Shown here piece by piece: positions 8,335-17,889 of a stretch of DNA of 19,637 nt. Source of the DNA: Funneliformis mosseae (Eukaryota; Glomeromycota; Glomeromycetes; Glomerales; Glomeraceae); assembly GCA_910592005.1 (NCBI GenBank), contig CAJVPP010001491.1:1-19637 (forward strand), read 5' to 3'. Within the stretch, counting starts at the first letter, position 1. Every line of letters starts with the position of its first letter. The notes under the pieces were generated by a model, which saw nothing but the letters and a program-made list of their open reading frames with translations, ran no database searches and was not told where the DNA came from. A program made the translations under genes and the position numbers.

Positions 8335-11300
8335 TTATAATATTAAGTTATATAAACACTTTTCTTTATTTTTTCTTTTTTATAATAGTTTACTGTTCTT
8401 GATATATTGAAGCCTATCAAAGGTGAAATGTCTAAAGTAGAGATCATTAAATAAGCAAACTTGTAACAGAGCTATTAATAAAAGACTAACAGTAAATTCA
8501 GTATTTTCTATATCTATTTTTGCCTTGATAATATAAGCCTTTAGCTTTTATATATCATAATACCCTAAACGAGATATAAAAGAAGTTGTATTCTTGAATA
8601 TGTTGTCTTATTCTTGCCTTCTTAAGATTATTTTATAGGTATGATCAGAATCACTTTAATGCTCTCTAAATTTGTGATAATATCTCTTTTATATATATTA
8701 AATTTTACGAAAACTACTACAGAAAGTGAAATTTATACTTTTTCCTCAAATAGAATGTCTTGTATTATTTCTATTACTCTATTTACTAATCCTACTTTCC
8801 ATAAATTTGATATTAATATTACTTTAGATCCTTTTGCTAATAGCAGTTTAACTTCAAGTTTCTATACTATGTTTGATTTAGCTTTTTTGCTTCATATTCA
8901 TTGTGTGTTTTACTACTATCTTAATTACTAAATAATTCAAAGATCAGAGCATTTTTGTGTTAATTCTATCTACATCATTCTATATTATAAGTATTAAAAT
9001 AGTGTCTAAAATTAATCATATTTTGCTTAATTTAAATTTACGTTAAATTAATTATACAGTCTTTACCAATATTTTAGACTACTATCTTCTTTATGTAATT
9101 TTAAATATATATTTTAAAATGCTTGTTGTTTTTTACTTTCTTCTGATTATCTCTATACTATCTCAAGTTTGTATACCTCTCTGAATTCTTTATATGTTAC
9201 TGTGCCATTATTTGTTCTTATATCTTTTGATATATTTTATGCATATATAGGAAAATTGAGGACTGGTAGGAGTTAGCTAAAGTCATTGAATAATAATATT
9301 GATCATCTTCTAAACACTTAATTTTTATTTTTAAAAAAGCTTATCTTAACCTCAAGTCGATTATTGCAAGCATTTTATGTCCTATTATATCTTTCTTGTC
9401 AATAATAAGATAAAGTATATTCTGTAGTTATTCTTGTAATTTTTTCAACCTAATACCTTCTAATTTGATTTCAGATTTATTATTAATATATACAAATAAT
9501 GTTGAATAAATCATTGATCTGTTTATATTAAATATGATGACACCTGTACATGTGATTACCTGTACTAATATATTTGATTTATTTTCTACCATTATATTAA
9601 GTTACTTTCATATTAACTTAATTAGATAAGATTTACTCATATCTGTAATATTTATTATTATTATTTTCAAGAGTTCAACCTGATTTTAAAAACACATTTT
9701 AATAATGTATTTCTATTTGGTTAAAAATTTTTCTCTGATTTTTGTTAAGCTTTTATGAATTAACATTGTTATTTTTTTCTCTTTCTTTTTCATCATTTAT
9801 TAAAACTTAATACAAAAATTCACATATATTTACTATATTATTAAAAGAATAATTTAGTTATGTATTATTTATTTAATTATAATTTCAATCTATATTTCTA
9901 ATTTCTAATTTAATTGCATTAATAATTCTTGTATTAGATTCTATCTTTACAAAAAATATCCAATTATATCAAAATTCCTTAAGCTTTTCTTCATCTATCA
10001 TTTTGTCTATGCTTTCTTTATTGTTAATAATATTTTATTATCTATTGGTTATTCAAAGCAAATCTATCAGGTCACTGTTTATCATATCAATATGACTATA
10101 AACTGTTGATCATAAGATATTGCTGTTATCTTTTAGTTGATTAATATTTTGATGCATAATATAAAGTAAAACTTTTATTACAGATTCCTTTCACTGTTCT
10201 CTGTTCTGTAAGAAAGATGATCTTAACCATATATATATGATATTCTCTTTCTTATATTTTTTCCATATATCTTTGATTATTTTTGTGTGTTAAGTAAAAC
10301 TTAAAAAGTAAAAAATTTTTAAATTCAGCAGATTGATTCTAGTATTCTTTTAGATATGATTATATTATATGTTTAACATTTTTTATATAACTCAAATTAT
10401 TGTTATTTTTATTAATATTAGTTCTGCAAATCCACTTTTAAGTTTTTTCACTAAAATTTAAAATAACAAATGTTTGACTAGAATGATATAATAAAAAATT
10501 AAGAATAAGATGACAAGTTTCTTATGCTGAAATATCTCTTTCTGTAATGCTGTTAAGTAAAGTTTCTGTATTATTGTAAGTGAAAAATAGTTAAGGTTAC
10601 TATTATTATTGAATATTTGATTGAATATTTTAGTAAATGTAGCAGATTGTAATTTAACTTTGCTAGCATATTTTGCTAAGTATTATAAAGCTGCATGAAT
10701 GTTAGGTATAAGTTTCAGGTCAACATTAGCTCTCTATTTCTGTAATTAGAGTCTGTTATACAAATTAATATATAGATCATTTTATTTTGAGATTAACTCT
10801 AGCTAACTATACTTACTATTATGTATAACTGAGAGGTTGATATATTATTTAGAAAATCTGAATCTACATACTTTCTACTCTTTGCTAAGATAAATATAAT
10901 ACTAAGGACTGCATCTTGTATATTGCTATAATATATTAATTAATTCTATATAATCTTAAACTATTATTTAATTCTTTGGGTATTTTCTGATATGAATATT
11001 AAACAGATCTTGCTACATTTATTTCTGAATTTACTATGGTGACTATTTAGTCTATATATCTAATTACATTATTTATGGCATTTTTATTTTCTTTTAACGT
11101 TATCCAATTGATATTAAGTGCATTCTATTTTTTTGCTATTCTGTATATATGTATATTTTTCTAATGCTGCTATTCATATTGATATCAGTAATCTTTTATA
11201 TTCTATATTAGTATCAATATATCTTTTAAAATTTTTTAAATTTTTTGTCAAGAACTAAACTGCTATGTAAGGATTGTCAATAATATTCTGCTGTCTCAAT

Positions 11301-12319
11301 TTGCTTATTTTGGCTTCATCTCCTTTGTTTCTATAATCTAGCATTAGTTTATATAACTTTGATCACTAAAAATCAGCTACACTAAAGGTAAAAATATCAA
11401 TCCTTTATGATCTATTTGTTTTACCATATCTAACAAATTATTTCTTTAAGTTATCTAAAATTGACATGAATCCTATATCCCTTTCCATATTATATTATTC
11501 TATCTGCAAGATATTTATTACTATTTTCTATCATATCTTGTATATCTTTAACTTCCAGTTAAGTATCTCTTAAATTCTGTCAAATATATATTTTTCCTTC
11601 CTGTAATACTTTCCATCTTATTATAAAATTTAGAGAAAAATACTTTCATTTTGTATAACAAGCAAATCTATCATTTTTATATCAAAGTATATATTTAAAA
11701 TACTTAGCTGGTTTGATATCTCCAACTCTTTTAGACTGTAAATCATTCTGACTATATAAATATAGCATTAAAAATATTCTTACTATGTAACCATATATTT
11801 GAAATTTGTTGATAAAAAAGCTATCAATTTCTGATCACAATATTTATATATTATTACTTTATATACATTATAAAGTATTATTAATTGCTACAGTTTTCTG
11901 AAAAGTTAGAAAGAGTTAGAGTGATTGAAGATATAAATATGCATAATATTACATTATCTTCACTTTTATCATCAAATAGATTTTTGTCAGCTATTAGATT
12001 TTCTTTAACACTTTGTTTTTGAAGAAACAGATTAATTATAGATTTATTTTTAGGTAAGGTTTGAATAATTACGTTATCAATAGTTATATTTTTATAGTAC
12101 TTATTATTTATTTTTAATTATAATATATTATAAATCTTATCTCTTTGTATAGTAAAATCGTAAAATTTTATTAGGCTAGTTGACAATTACCTTTAGATTA
12201 TAAGTACATTTAATGATAATAGATGTCTTAAGGTTGTATTGTAAATTCTCTAATATCTTAAAAAACGTTAATGATGTTTTTTCTGTTTTGTCTTTCTTTG
12301 AGCTGATAAATAGTTATTA

Positions 12320-12345
12320 CTGTACCGCACTGCTTAAAATACCCT
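12320..12345 (+). repeat. pogo element left terminal inverted repeat
   Basis: About 25 bp matching the complement of 14923-14947 with two mismatches (positions 2 and 23). It is preceded by target TA. It is the transposase cleavage end. Confidence 0.9.
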
Positions 12346-12480
12346 GGGTATTATACAAATACCTAGTTTAAAAATTATATAATACCCGTGGGTATTTTGT
12401 GAGGTACCGGATATTTTAAATAGTAGGATATTATAAAGTGGGGATATTATATCATGGGAGATATTTTGTAATGGGAGTAC
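12346..12480. repeat. pogo left subterminal repeats
   Basis: Two diverged palindromes (ATACCCTGGGTAT at 12349-12361, ATACCCGTGGGTAT near 12384) and four GGATATT/GAGATATT motifs lie just inside the terminus. The right end has three perfect ACCCGGGT copies. The segment TTATACAAA-TACCTA recurs at both ends in the same orientation. Likely transposase-binding sites. Confidence 0.6.
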
Positions 12481-13152
12481 AAACTATCATATAACGTATC
12501 ATATCGGTACGACACCAAATCTAATATTATATCCTATTGAAAACTTTACAACTTCCTTGTGTATTTATTTTTTCACCAGAAGTAATGACAATGTGTTGTA
12601 AAATCTTTATTTTATTATAAGAAAAAAATTACAAGATGATATATTCCTTGAAGGTATTATTTATTAAAGCAAATTTCCCCTGAATATCATCTCTAATAAT
12701 AGTTATATTTATCAAGTATGCCAAATAAATTCATTTAATTCATTCAGAAGATTGCAATATAATCTTGGGAAAATTATAATATTGTGTCATTTTGCAATTT
12801 TACATAATTTAAACAGTATATTTGATAAGTGGGTTACCATTAATTACAAAATAACACATTTGTTAAATACTGATCTGGCAACTGATAAAACTAAGAAAGG
12901 CTTTTATAAGCTTTTATTCATCTGAAGAATAAATTCAACGCCAATGTATATAAATGCGTTTGAAAAACTGTGAGAAAATGTAGTTTAAAAGTTTATAGCA
13001 GCAACTCCTTTTTCGCAAGTTTCAATTTTTTCTTTACCATATTTTTAAACTCTCAAGGTATTGATGAATAATTTTTTTTAAGTTTATATTTAAAGATATC
13101 TAAAAATCATATTTTATTTTATTTTTAGAAATATGATTCGTGAAAATTTTGA
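12481..13152. other. pogo 5' non-coding region
   Basis: Between the left subterminal repeats and the transposase. No coding match was seen. The transposase frame is closed upstream by TGA at 13150-13152, so its start or a first small exon may lie here (an ATG occurs at 13132 in another frame). Confidence 0.5.
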
Positions 13153-14623
13153 GCTCGTCATGTTAATATTACACAAAAAAAGAGACGTCAATGGTCAGCG
13201 CGAGAAAAGTTGATGGTGATCACATATTATGAATAAGGTCATAGCAAACGGTCAACAGCTAATAAATTTGAAATTGAACCAAAACAACTTCGTGACTGGT
13301 TGAAACATAAAGAACAGCTTATGAAGGTGGCTCCTTATACTCAAAAGCTTGTTCCAGATGCACGACCAAAATACCTACAACTTGAAACTGAACTTATAGA
13401 ATGGTTTAAAGAGTCTCGAAGTTAACTGAAAACAGTTTCTCGTTATATGATTCAGACAAAAGCACGTACTTTAGCCAAAAAACCAGCATACGAAATAGTG
13501 TATCCAGATATAAAAGAAGCAAAATTTTCTCAAAAATGGGTTGATAGTTTTATGTCTCGTCATAATTTGGTTAACAGAAGAAAAATAACAGTTGCTCAAC
13601 GGCTTCCAGAAAATTATGTTGAGTAACAAAGTGATTTTTTATCATATGTGCTTTTTCGTAGAAAAGAACATCAATATCCATTATCTTTAATTGCAAATAT
13701 GGATGAAATACCATTGGCATTTAATTTGTCAAGCAATACAACAGTTGAACAGCATGGTACTAAAACTATTTCAACTTTATCAACTGGGCATAAACATGCA
13801 AATTTTACCGTTATTTTAGCTTGTATGGCTGATGGAACGAAATTGCCACTGGTAATTATCTTTAAACTTGTAAATATTCCGCGAGGAGAGTTTCCTGATG
13901 GAGTAATTATTCGTGCTAATCCAAAAGGTTGGATGAATGAAGATGAAATGATTTGGTGGATAGAAAATGTTTGGACACAACGTGCAAGACGGGGTGTCAA
14001 TTCAAGATCTCTTTTGGTATTGGATTCCTTTACTGCACATAAAACTGATGCTGTAAAAAAACAGTTTCGCAAAAAAAATACTGATCTGGCTGTCATTCTG
14101 GGTGGACTAACTTCCCGCTTGCAACCACTTGATGTATCATTGAATAAACCTTTTAAAGATAAGGTAATTTTGTTTATTTAGTTTTTTAATATTTAAATAA
14201 ATTACATTGACTCATTTGAAATAAAAATAGATGCGACATAAATATAACCATTGGATGAATGAAGCCATCAAAGAATATACACCATCTGGAAAAATTAAAA
14301 GACCATCTTACTTACTTGTGGCAAACTGGGTAAAGGAAAGTTAGGATGCTGTTGATACTAATATTATTATGCGTTCATTCAAATGTTGTGGAGTTTCAAA
14401 TGCAATCAATGGGTCAGAAGATGGTTTAATTTTCAATTTCAATAAAGTATAAAATATAAATAATTGTAGGAGAGGAATTAAAGATGATGAAAATCATAAT
14501 GAAAGTAGCGATAGTGATTATAAACCAGATGATAATAGTGAATCGGATAGTAGTGAATGTGAATCAGAGGATGATTATTATAAAAAAAGTAAAGAGTGCA
14601 ATGTACTTCAGGATTGGCATTAG
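13153..14623 (+). pseudogene. pogo/Tigger DDE transposase with five in-frame stops
   Basis: Cut-and-paste transposase of the CENP-B-like pogo group. One frame runs from 13153 to 14163, then an intron (14164-14230, GTAATT..AATAG), then 14231-14623. N-terminal helix-turn-helix: RRQWSAREKLMVITYYE, then EPKQLRDWLKHKEQL. A second CENP-B-type HTH: RPKYLQLETELIEWFKESR. The DDE core keeps all three acids: D at 13702 (NMDEIPLAFN), D at 14023 (LLVLDSFTAHKTD) and D at 14131 (SRLQPLDVSLNKPFKD), spacing D-106-D-35-D. The C-terminus is an acidic tail (SSDSDYKPDDNSESDSSECE). In-frame stops: 13234, 13423, 13624, 14342 (where W is expected, KES*DAVD) and 14450. No true start is seen. Recently dead copy; other copies may be active. 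Confidence 0.9.
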
Positions 14624-14780
14624 TATTGAATTTTTAGTTAAATAAATAATGATTTTTTCGCAGTAAATTTTAAAATATGAAATTTTATTATAGTAAATAT
14701 AATACAAAAGTCTTAACAATTGATTAAATAAATACAAATAAATGCTCATAAATACAGTATGTAATGAAATTATCAATAAA
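14624..14780. other. pogo 3' non-coding region
   Basis: AT-rich sequence between the transposase stop and the right subterminal repeats. No gene was recognised on either strand. Confidence 0.5.
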
Positions 14781-14789
14781 ATTAATTTT

Positions 14790-14900
14790 GATATAAGTAC
14801 CCGGGTCTTATACAAAATAACCTACGATTAAAATTAAATTATACCCGGGTCTTAACCTAAGAAAATATTTTTATATCTAATAAAATACCCGGGTCTATTA
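14790..14900. repeat. pogo right subterminal repeats: three ACCCGGGTCT copies
   Basis: TACCCGGGTCTTA occurs near 14799 and 14842, and ATACCCGGGTCTA near 14885, spaced about 43 bp apart. The 8-bp core ACCCGGGT is a perfect palindrome. A matching, more diverged set sits at the left end. Confidence 0.75.
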
Positions 14901-14922
14901 ATGTGAGAGTACTCTTAAAGGG

Positions 14923-14947
14923 GGATATTTTAAGCAGTGCGGTACGG
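14923..14947 (-). repeat. pogo element right terminal inverted repeat
   Basis: Complement of the left end, read inward as CCGTACCGCACTGCTTAAAA. It is followed by target TA at 14948-14949. Confidence 0.9.
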
Positions 14948-15560
14948 TATACAGAAAATTTACTCTATTAGCATCTCTGTAATTTTTATTAGTTCTTTAA
15001 ATTGTTTAGGTAATTTTCTTAGGTCTATATAGATTTCTTCTGAAAATTATTTTGGTATTGATTATTTATTATGGTATTAACAGCACTTTATTTCTTCAAT
15101 AAGTATTATTTCTAAAATTTGCTTGTTACAAATGAAACAAATATTATACTATATATTATCTATTTTATATTAGAAATTTCACAATATGTAATATTTATCT
15201 TCATTAATAATGGTAGTTGATACTGGTTGGTTATTTATATTTTCATTTTTTCTTTAGTTTTCTCTTTAAATTATTAAATTAAACTCTATTATTTCATCAT
15301 TATTTATTTGATTTATTTAATTTTGTTTTACCATTTTATTATATTTTTATCTTGCATTTAAATTTACATTTTTATTTATTTTTGTGATTATTACGTTTTT
15401 TACACTTTTTATTAGTCTCATTTAATTTTTGATATTCAGATTCATCTGTAAATCAATTTTTACATTAATTTTCTATTTCTTTTGTTCTTTTCTATTATTT
15501 TTATTCATTATTGCAAACTTACCATTATTTAGGAGTTTCATCATTTTTGCTATTTCTCTT

Positions 15561-15841
15561 ATAGATTATTTAGATTAATACTTATTTTATTTTTACTTTA
15601 TATTATGTAAATTAAATATTTAAGAATTTTATGGTTGTAATTATTGCTAATTAGAAGTTTAAACTAATTTTATTGATATTTAATTTTTTACATTACATTA
15701 TATAAGCAAATATAATACAATTTTATTTTATTTTATTAATAATCAATAAGATCAATCTATTTATTTAATAAAAATAATATTAGTAATTTATCAATTCAAT
15801 AATCAGTTTGTTCTTATGATTTTTAAAGAGTTTTTTTTTTA
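15561..15841. other. Helitron 5' non-coding region
   Basis: AT-rich DNA upstream (on the minus strand) of the recognisable Helitron N-terminus, up to the MITE. No further coding or repeat signal was seen. Confidence 0.45.
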
Positions 15842-16007
15842 CCATATGGAGTATTTTTAGGAAAATCAGGTTCTGAGAAATTTTTGACTAAAATAAAGAA
15901 CTTAATACATTTTAATCTAATAATATCAAAAACAAAAATGCAATAAAAATCTCAATTTTACTAAAAAATTCCCAGAACCTGATTTTTCTAGCAATCAACC
16001 CATATGC
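15842..16007. mobile_element. 166-bp MITE with TA target duplication
   Basis: The two ends form a long imperfect inverted repeat of about 50 bp: CCATATGG..TTTTTAG..AAAATCAGGTTCTG on the left, and GCATATGG..TGCTAG..AAAAATCAGGTTCTG on the complement of the right, with a one-base indel. TA flanks both sides (15840-15841 and 16008-16009), pointing to a Tc1/mariner-type non-autonomous element. Only a short A-rich centre separates the arms, so there is no coding capacity. Confidence 0.8.
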
Positions 16008-16234
16008 TAATAATATTATTTTTTGATCTAAAATAAAAGAAGATTCTTATATAATATATTACAAAGTTTATACAATCAGTTACTTATAATTATTATTATG
16101 ATGTATTTATCAGATTATATTTATTGAATTTAATTTACTACTCATATATGTGCGTCAGGTTAAATAATAATCAATACTATAATATTATACTTCAGTGACT
16201 ACTTCGATAATAAACTATGTTTCAGACTTCACAA

Positions 16235-16375
16235 TGATAATTCTATTTCTTAGTTACAAAGAATTAGCTAGTATTATTTTAAGAATGCTTCAGTTAAATA
16301 TATGTGATTTTCTATAGAATTTCTTCATATAATCATCATAATTAATTGAATATAAATCTTAATTATTAAATATTA
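16235..16375 (+). pseudogene. hAT transposase C-terminal dimerisation part, severed
   Basis: This continues the hAT transposase after the Helitron. YKELASIILRM is followed, after a frame change, by ASVKYM*FSIEFLHI. That is the hAT C-terminal block with the catalytic Glu changed to Lys (16296-16298), the conserved Trp to TGA, and Met-Gly to Ile-Glu. Each of these is a single or double G-to-A change. The order relative to 5674-7730 shows that the Helitron inserted inside the transposase gene. Confidence 0.7.
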
Positions 16376-16487
16376 AATAATAATTAATTTAAAGTTTACA
16401 AATTTTAATTAATATTTATTTTTAAAATAATAAAGTATTATTAATAAATAAATTTTATGTGGCTATCAATTTTTTATTTAGAAAAAA

Positions 16488-16851
16488 AAAGTTATAAAAA
16501 AATAAAACAGAATTTTATAATTTAAATGTTAGACCAGTTAAATCAAATTTACAAGTATTAAATAATGATTTAGAAAAAATTTATAACAAAATCCAATAGA
16601 TGATAATGATGTATTTAAAGATAAAAAATGATATTATTATTCCTGAATATTAAGAAAGAGAACTTGCTAAATGAAAATTAATATTAAAAGAAAAAGAAGC
16701 TATAAAAGATGATCAAGATAATTTGAAAAGTAATCTTTTAAGAAAATACAAATATTCAGCAATTGATACAAAAGCAAAATGGAAACTTAGAACTTTATTT
16801 AATTCAGTTATTAGTATTCTTAGTTACTTAATTTCAAATGTAATAAAATAG
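16488..16851 (+). pseudogene. Second ORF remnant of the hAT element, coiled-coil rich
   Basis: Downstream of the transposase C-terminus, one frame stays coding-like up to TAG at 16849. Its segments are NVRPVKSNLQVLNNDLEKIY, IPEY*ERELAK*KLILKEKE, DDQDNLKSNLLRKYKYSAID and TKAKWKLRTLFNSVISI. It is interrupted by stops at positions where Q or W would fit. The lysine/glutamate-rich middle should be helical or coiled coil. I do not know the family. It lies between the transposase and the right terminus, so it may be an accessory protein of this hAT, or the remnant of a captured gene. Confidence 0.45.
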
Positions 16852-17429
16852 AGCATTTTAAAAAAATAATATTGTATATGTATTTATATAATGTTTGTAA
16901 AATATTTATTTGTTTATATTAATAAAAAAGAAAATGCAATCACATTTTAATCAGAATTAAAAAATTATATATAGAAGCAGTATTCACAAAGATAGAGATC
17001 AGATGCATTAATAATAAAATTAGTTTTTTACACAAAATACATAAAATTCAAAAAGGTTTTATTTCTAATAAAACTTTTTAAATACAGAACAGAATTTTAA
17101 AAAAAAATATTGTTTAAAAAAGAAAATAAAATACATAATTTATTGTAATCATAATTATTAACAAAATAGAAATCATAAAATTATTTCAATTTAAAAAATG
17201 AAAAAATTATAAGTTTTTATAAAATATTTGAAAAATTTTAAAAATTTTTAAAATTTAAAAAATTTAAAAAATTTAAAAAATTTTTATATAAGCATACTTC
17301 CTTAAAATCAATTTTTTAATAATTTCAAGACCTATTATTATAAGAAAGATGATTATATATAACATTTAATAAATAATTTTAGATTCTTATATATTATTAT
17401 ATGATTTAATTTTATTAGATAATTATAAA
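16852..17429. other. AT-rich filler of the hAT right arm with a hairpin
   Basis: No coding signal. Left arm AAAAAGGTTTTATT (17050-17063) and right arm AATAAAACTTTTT (17067-17079) form a 13-bp stem with one bulge. Near 17225-17290 there is a simple AAATTT-type palindromic tract. Either could be terminator-like or simply AT-rich drift. Confidence 0.4.
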
Positions 17430-17544
17430 TTATATATTTAAAATGCTTCTAATCTTCTAATAAAAATCTATTGATATTGAAAGACTTGAAATTAGAAGAG
17501 TTGAAAGATTCTAATAGCTTTTAATCTTTCAGTGTAGATCATTG
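17430..17544. repeat. Putative hAT right subterminal and terminal region
   Basis: TTCTAAT, GAAAG and AGAAGA motifs recur here, resembling AT-shifted versions of the left-end TTGGAAG repeats. The terminal sequence, read inward from 17544, is CAATGATCTACACT, matching the left CAGTGATGTGCATT at 10 of 14 positions. The edge is tentative. Confidence 0.45.
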
Positions 17545-17695
17545 TATTAGAATATCATACATTTTAGAAAAACATCTTATCAGTTGAATTATTTAAATTA
17601 TGGTAAATAAATAAGTCAAATGGTTTATTGTAAAAAACTGCAAGAACAAATAGGAGAAGGTAAAATATCTAAAGAAATAATTTTATAAAGAATAT

Positions 17696-17765
17696 GAGAG
17701 GTTTGCTATTAAATTCATATTACAAACATAATAAATTATAATGTGATTTTAATAGTAAACCTCCT
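17696..17765. repeat. 70-bp imperfect hairpin
   Basis: Arms 17696-17722 and 17739-17765 pair at 22 of 27 positions around a 16-nt loop, with GGTTTGCTATTAAA against GGTTTACTATTAAA as the best block. It lies just outside the proposed hAT right end. It may be a tiny MITE or an end of another element; no target duplication was identified. Confidence 0.5.
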
Positions 17766-17889
17766 ATATATTAGCTGTAAAGACCTGTGGAATTACATTT
17801 TCTGCATGACATTCCTGTTACAACCCTGTGATCACATTTACAAATATATATTAATTCTAACTACTTTTCTAGTTTAAATCACAGATAGG

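Larger units (their letters stand above)
12320..14947 (+). mobile_element. pogo/Tigger-type DNA transposon, 2628 bp, TA target duplication
   Basis: The left end reads CTGTACCGCACTGCTTAAAA and the complement of the right end reads CCGTACCGCACTGCTTAAAA. The inverted repeats extend about 25 bp with two mismatches. Flanking TA at 12318-12319 and 14948-14949 is the Tc1/mariner-pogo target duplication. One transposase gene on the plus strand occupies the right half. It is inserted into the Helitron polyprotein: removing 12320-14949 leaves the Helitron frame open across the site. It is less AT-biased and less damaged than its host element, so it is younger. Confidence 0.93.
8335..15560 (-). pseudogene. 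Helitron Rep/helicase polyprotein, inactivated and interrupted by pogo
   Basis: Reading right to left on the minus strand: N-terminal SEYQKLNETNKKCKKRN (about 15.4 kb); a zinc-like ICFICNKQILE (about 15.13 kb); KLPKQFKELIKITEMLIE (about 14.97-15.03 kb), directly continued across the pogo insertion by ITIYQLKERQNRKN (about 12.3 kb); DFTIQRDKIYN and NNKYYKNITIDN (about 12.1 kb). The Helitron-like N domain covers about 11.8-11.4 kb (FQIYGYIVRIF, YKNDRFACYT). A Rep-associated stretch is ANVDLKLIPNIHAAL then LAKYASKVKLQSATF (about 10.7 kb). The PIF1 helicase has a Walker A relic MSKSYLIKLI (9611-9640), a Walker B relic LIIDKKDIIG (about 9.4 kb), LLLAKGSKVILISNLW (about 8.84 kb) and FTFDRLQYIKN (about 8.4 kb). 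Many stops fall at W, Q and R positions and there are several frameshifts. Function when intact: HUH-endonuclease and 5'-3' helicase for rolling-circle transposition. Confidence 0.85.
7731..16234 (-). mobile_element. Degenerate Helitron (RepHel type), inserted in the hAT
   Basis: Rolling-circle transposon coding on the minus strand. Proposed 3' end: minus-strand CTAA (complement of 7731-7734) followed by host T (7730), matching the Helitron rule CTRR^T, with TAGTCT/AGACTA as a 6-bp stem next to it. The 5' end should be TC after a host A. Two candidates fit, at plus positions 16205 (..CTTCGA^T) and 16234 (..CAATGA^T), and both leave the hAT frame continuous. The element encloses a pogo transposon (12320-14947) and a MITE (15842-16007); without them it is about 5.7 kb, a normal autonomous Helitron size. 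Its order, N-terminal Cys region, Helitron-like N, Rep, then PIF1 helicase, is diagnostic. The right edge is uncertain by about 30 bp. Confidence 0.8.
5478..17544 (+). mobile_element. Degenerate hAT-superfamily DNA transposon, split by a Helitron
   Basis: The left terminus CAGTGATGTGCATT (5478) is hAT-like. On the right, the reverse complement from 17544 reads CAATGATCTACACT, matching at 10 of 14 positions. Possible 8-bp target duplications are ATTAGACT (5470-5477) and ATTAGAAT (17546-17553): 7 of 8 match, but one base off the terminus, so the right edge is tentative. Both ends carry subterminal TTGGAAG/TTCTAAT-type motifs. Transposase pieces lie on the plus strand at about 5674-7730 and 16235-16375. 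Without the inserted Helitron the element would be about 3.6 kb. It is heavily mutated toward A/T and certainly inactive. Confidence 0.75.

Noticed and set aside
8641..8931. Plus-strand 96-codon open frame
   Set aside because: The opposite strand encodes recognisable PIF1 helicase motifs (LLLAKGSKVILISNLW), so this is a shadow.
13671..14096. Minus-strand 141-codon open frame
   Set aside because: It is the antisense of the pogo transposase catalytic core.
14564..14815. Minus-strand 83-codon hydrophobic open frame
   Set aside because: It is an AT-rich shadow across the pogo 3' region with no motif and an unlikely composition.
17225..17290. Structured RNA or origin in the AAATTT tract
   Set aside because: A low-complexity AT palindrome is expected by chance at this base composition.
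5640..17430. Alternative genetic code (TGA = Trp) or a mitochondrial insertion to explain the stops in the AT-rich region
   Set aside because: TAA and TAG also replace W, Q and R, frameshifts are present, and catalytic residues are lost as well. Mutational decay explains all of these; no mitochondrial gene was recognised.
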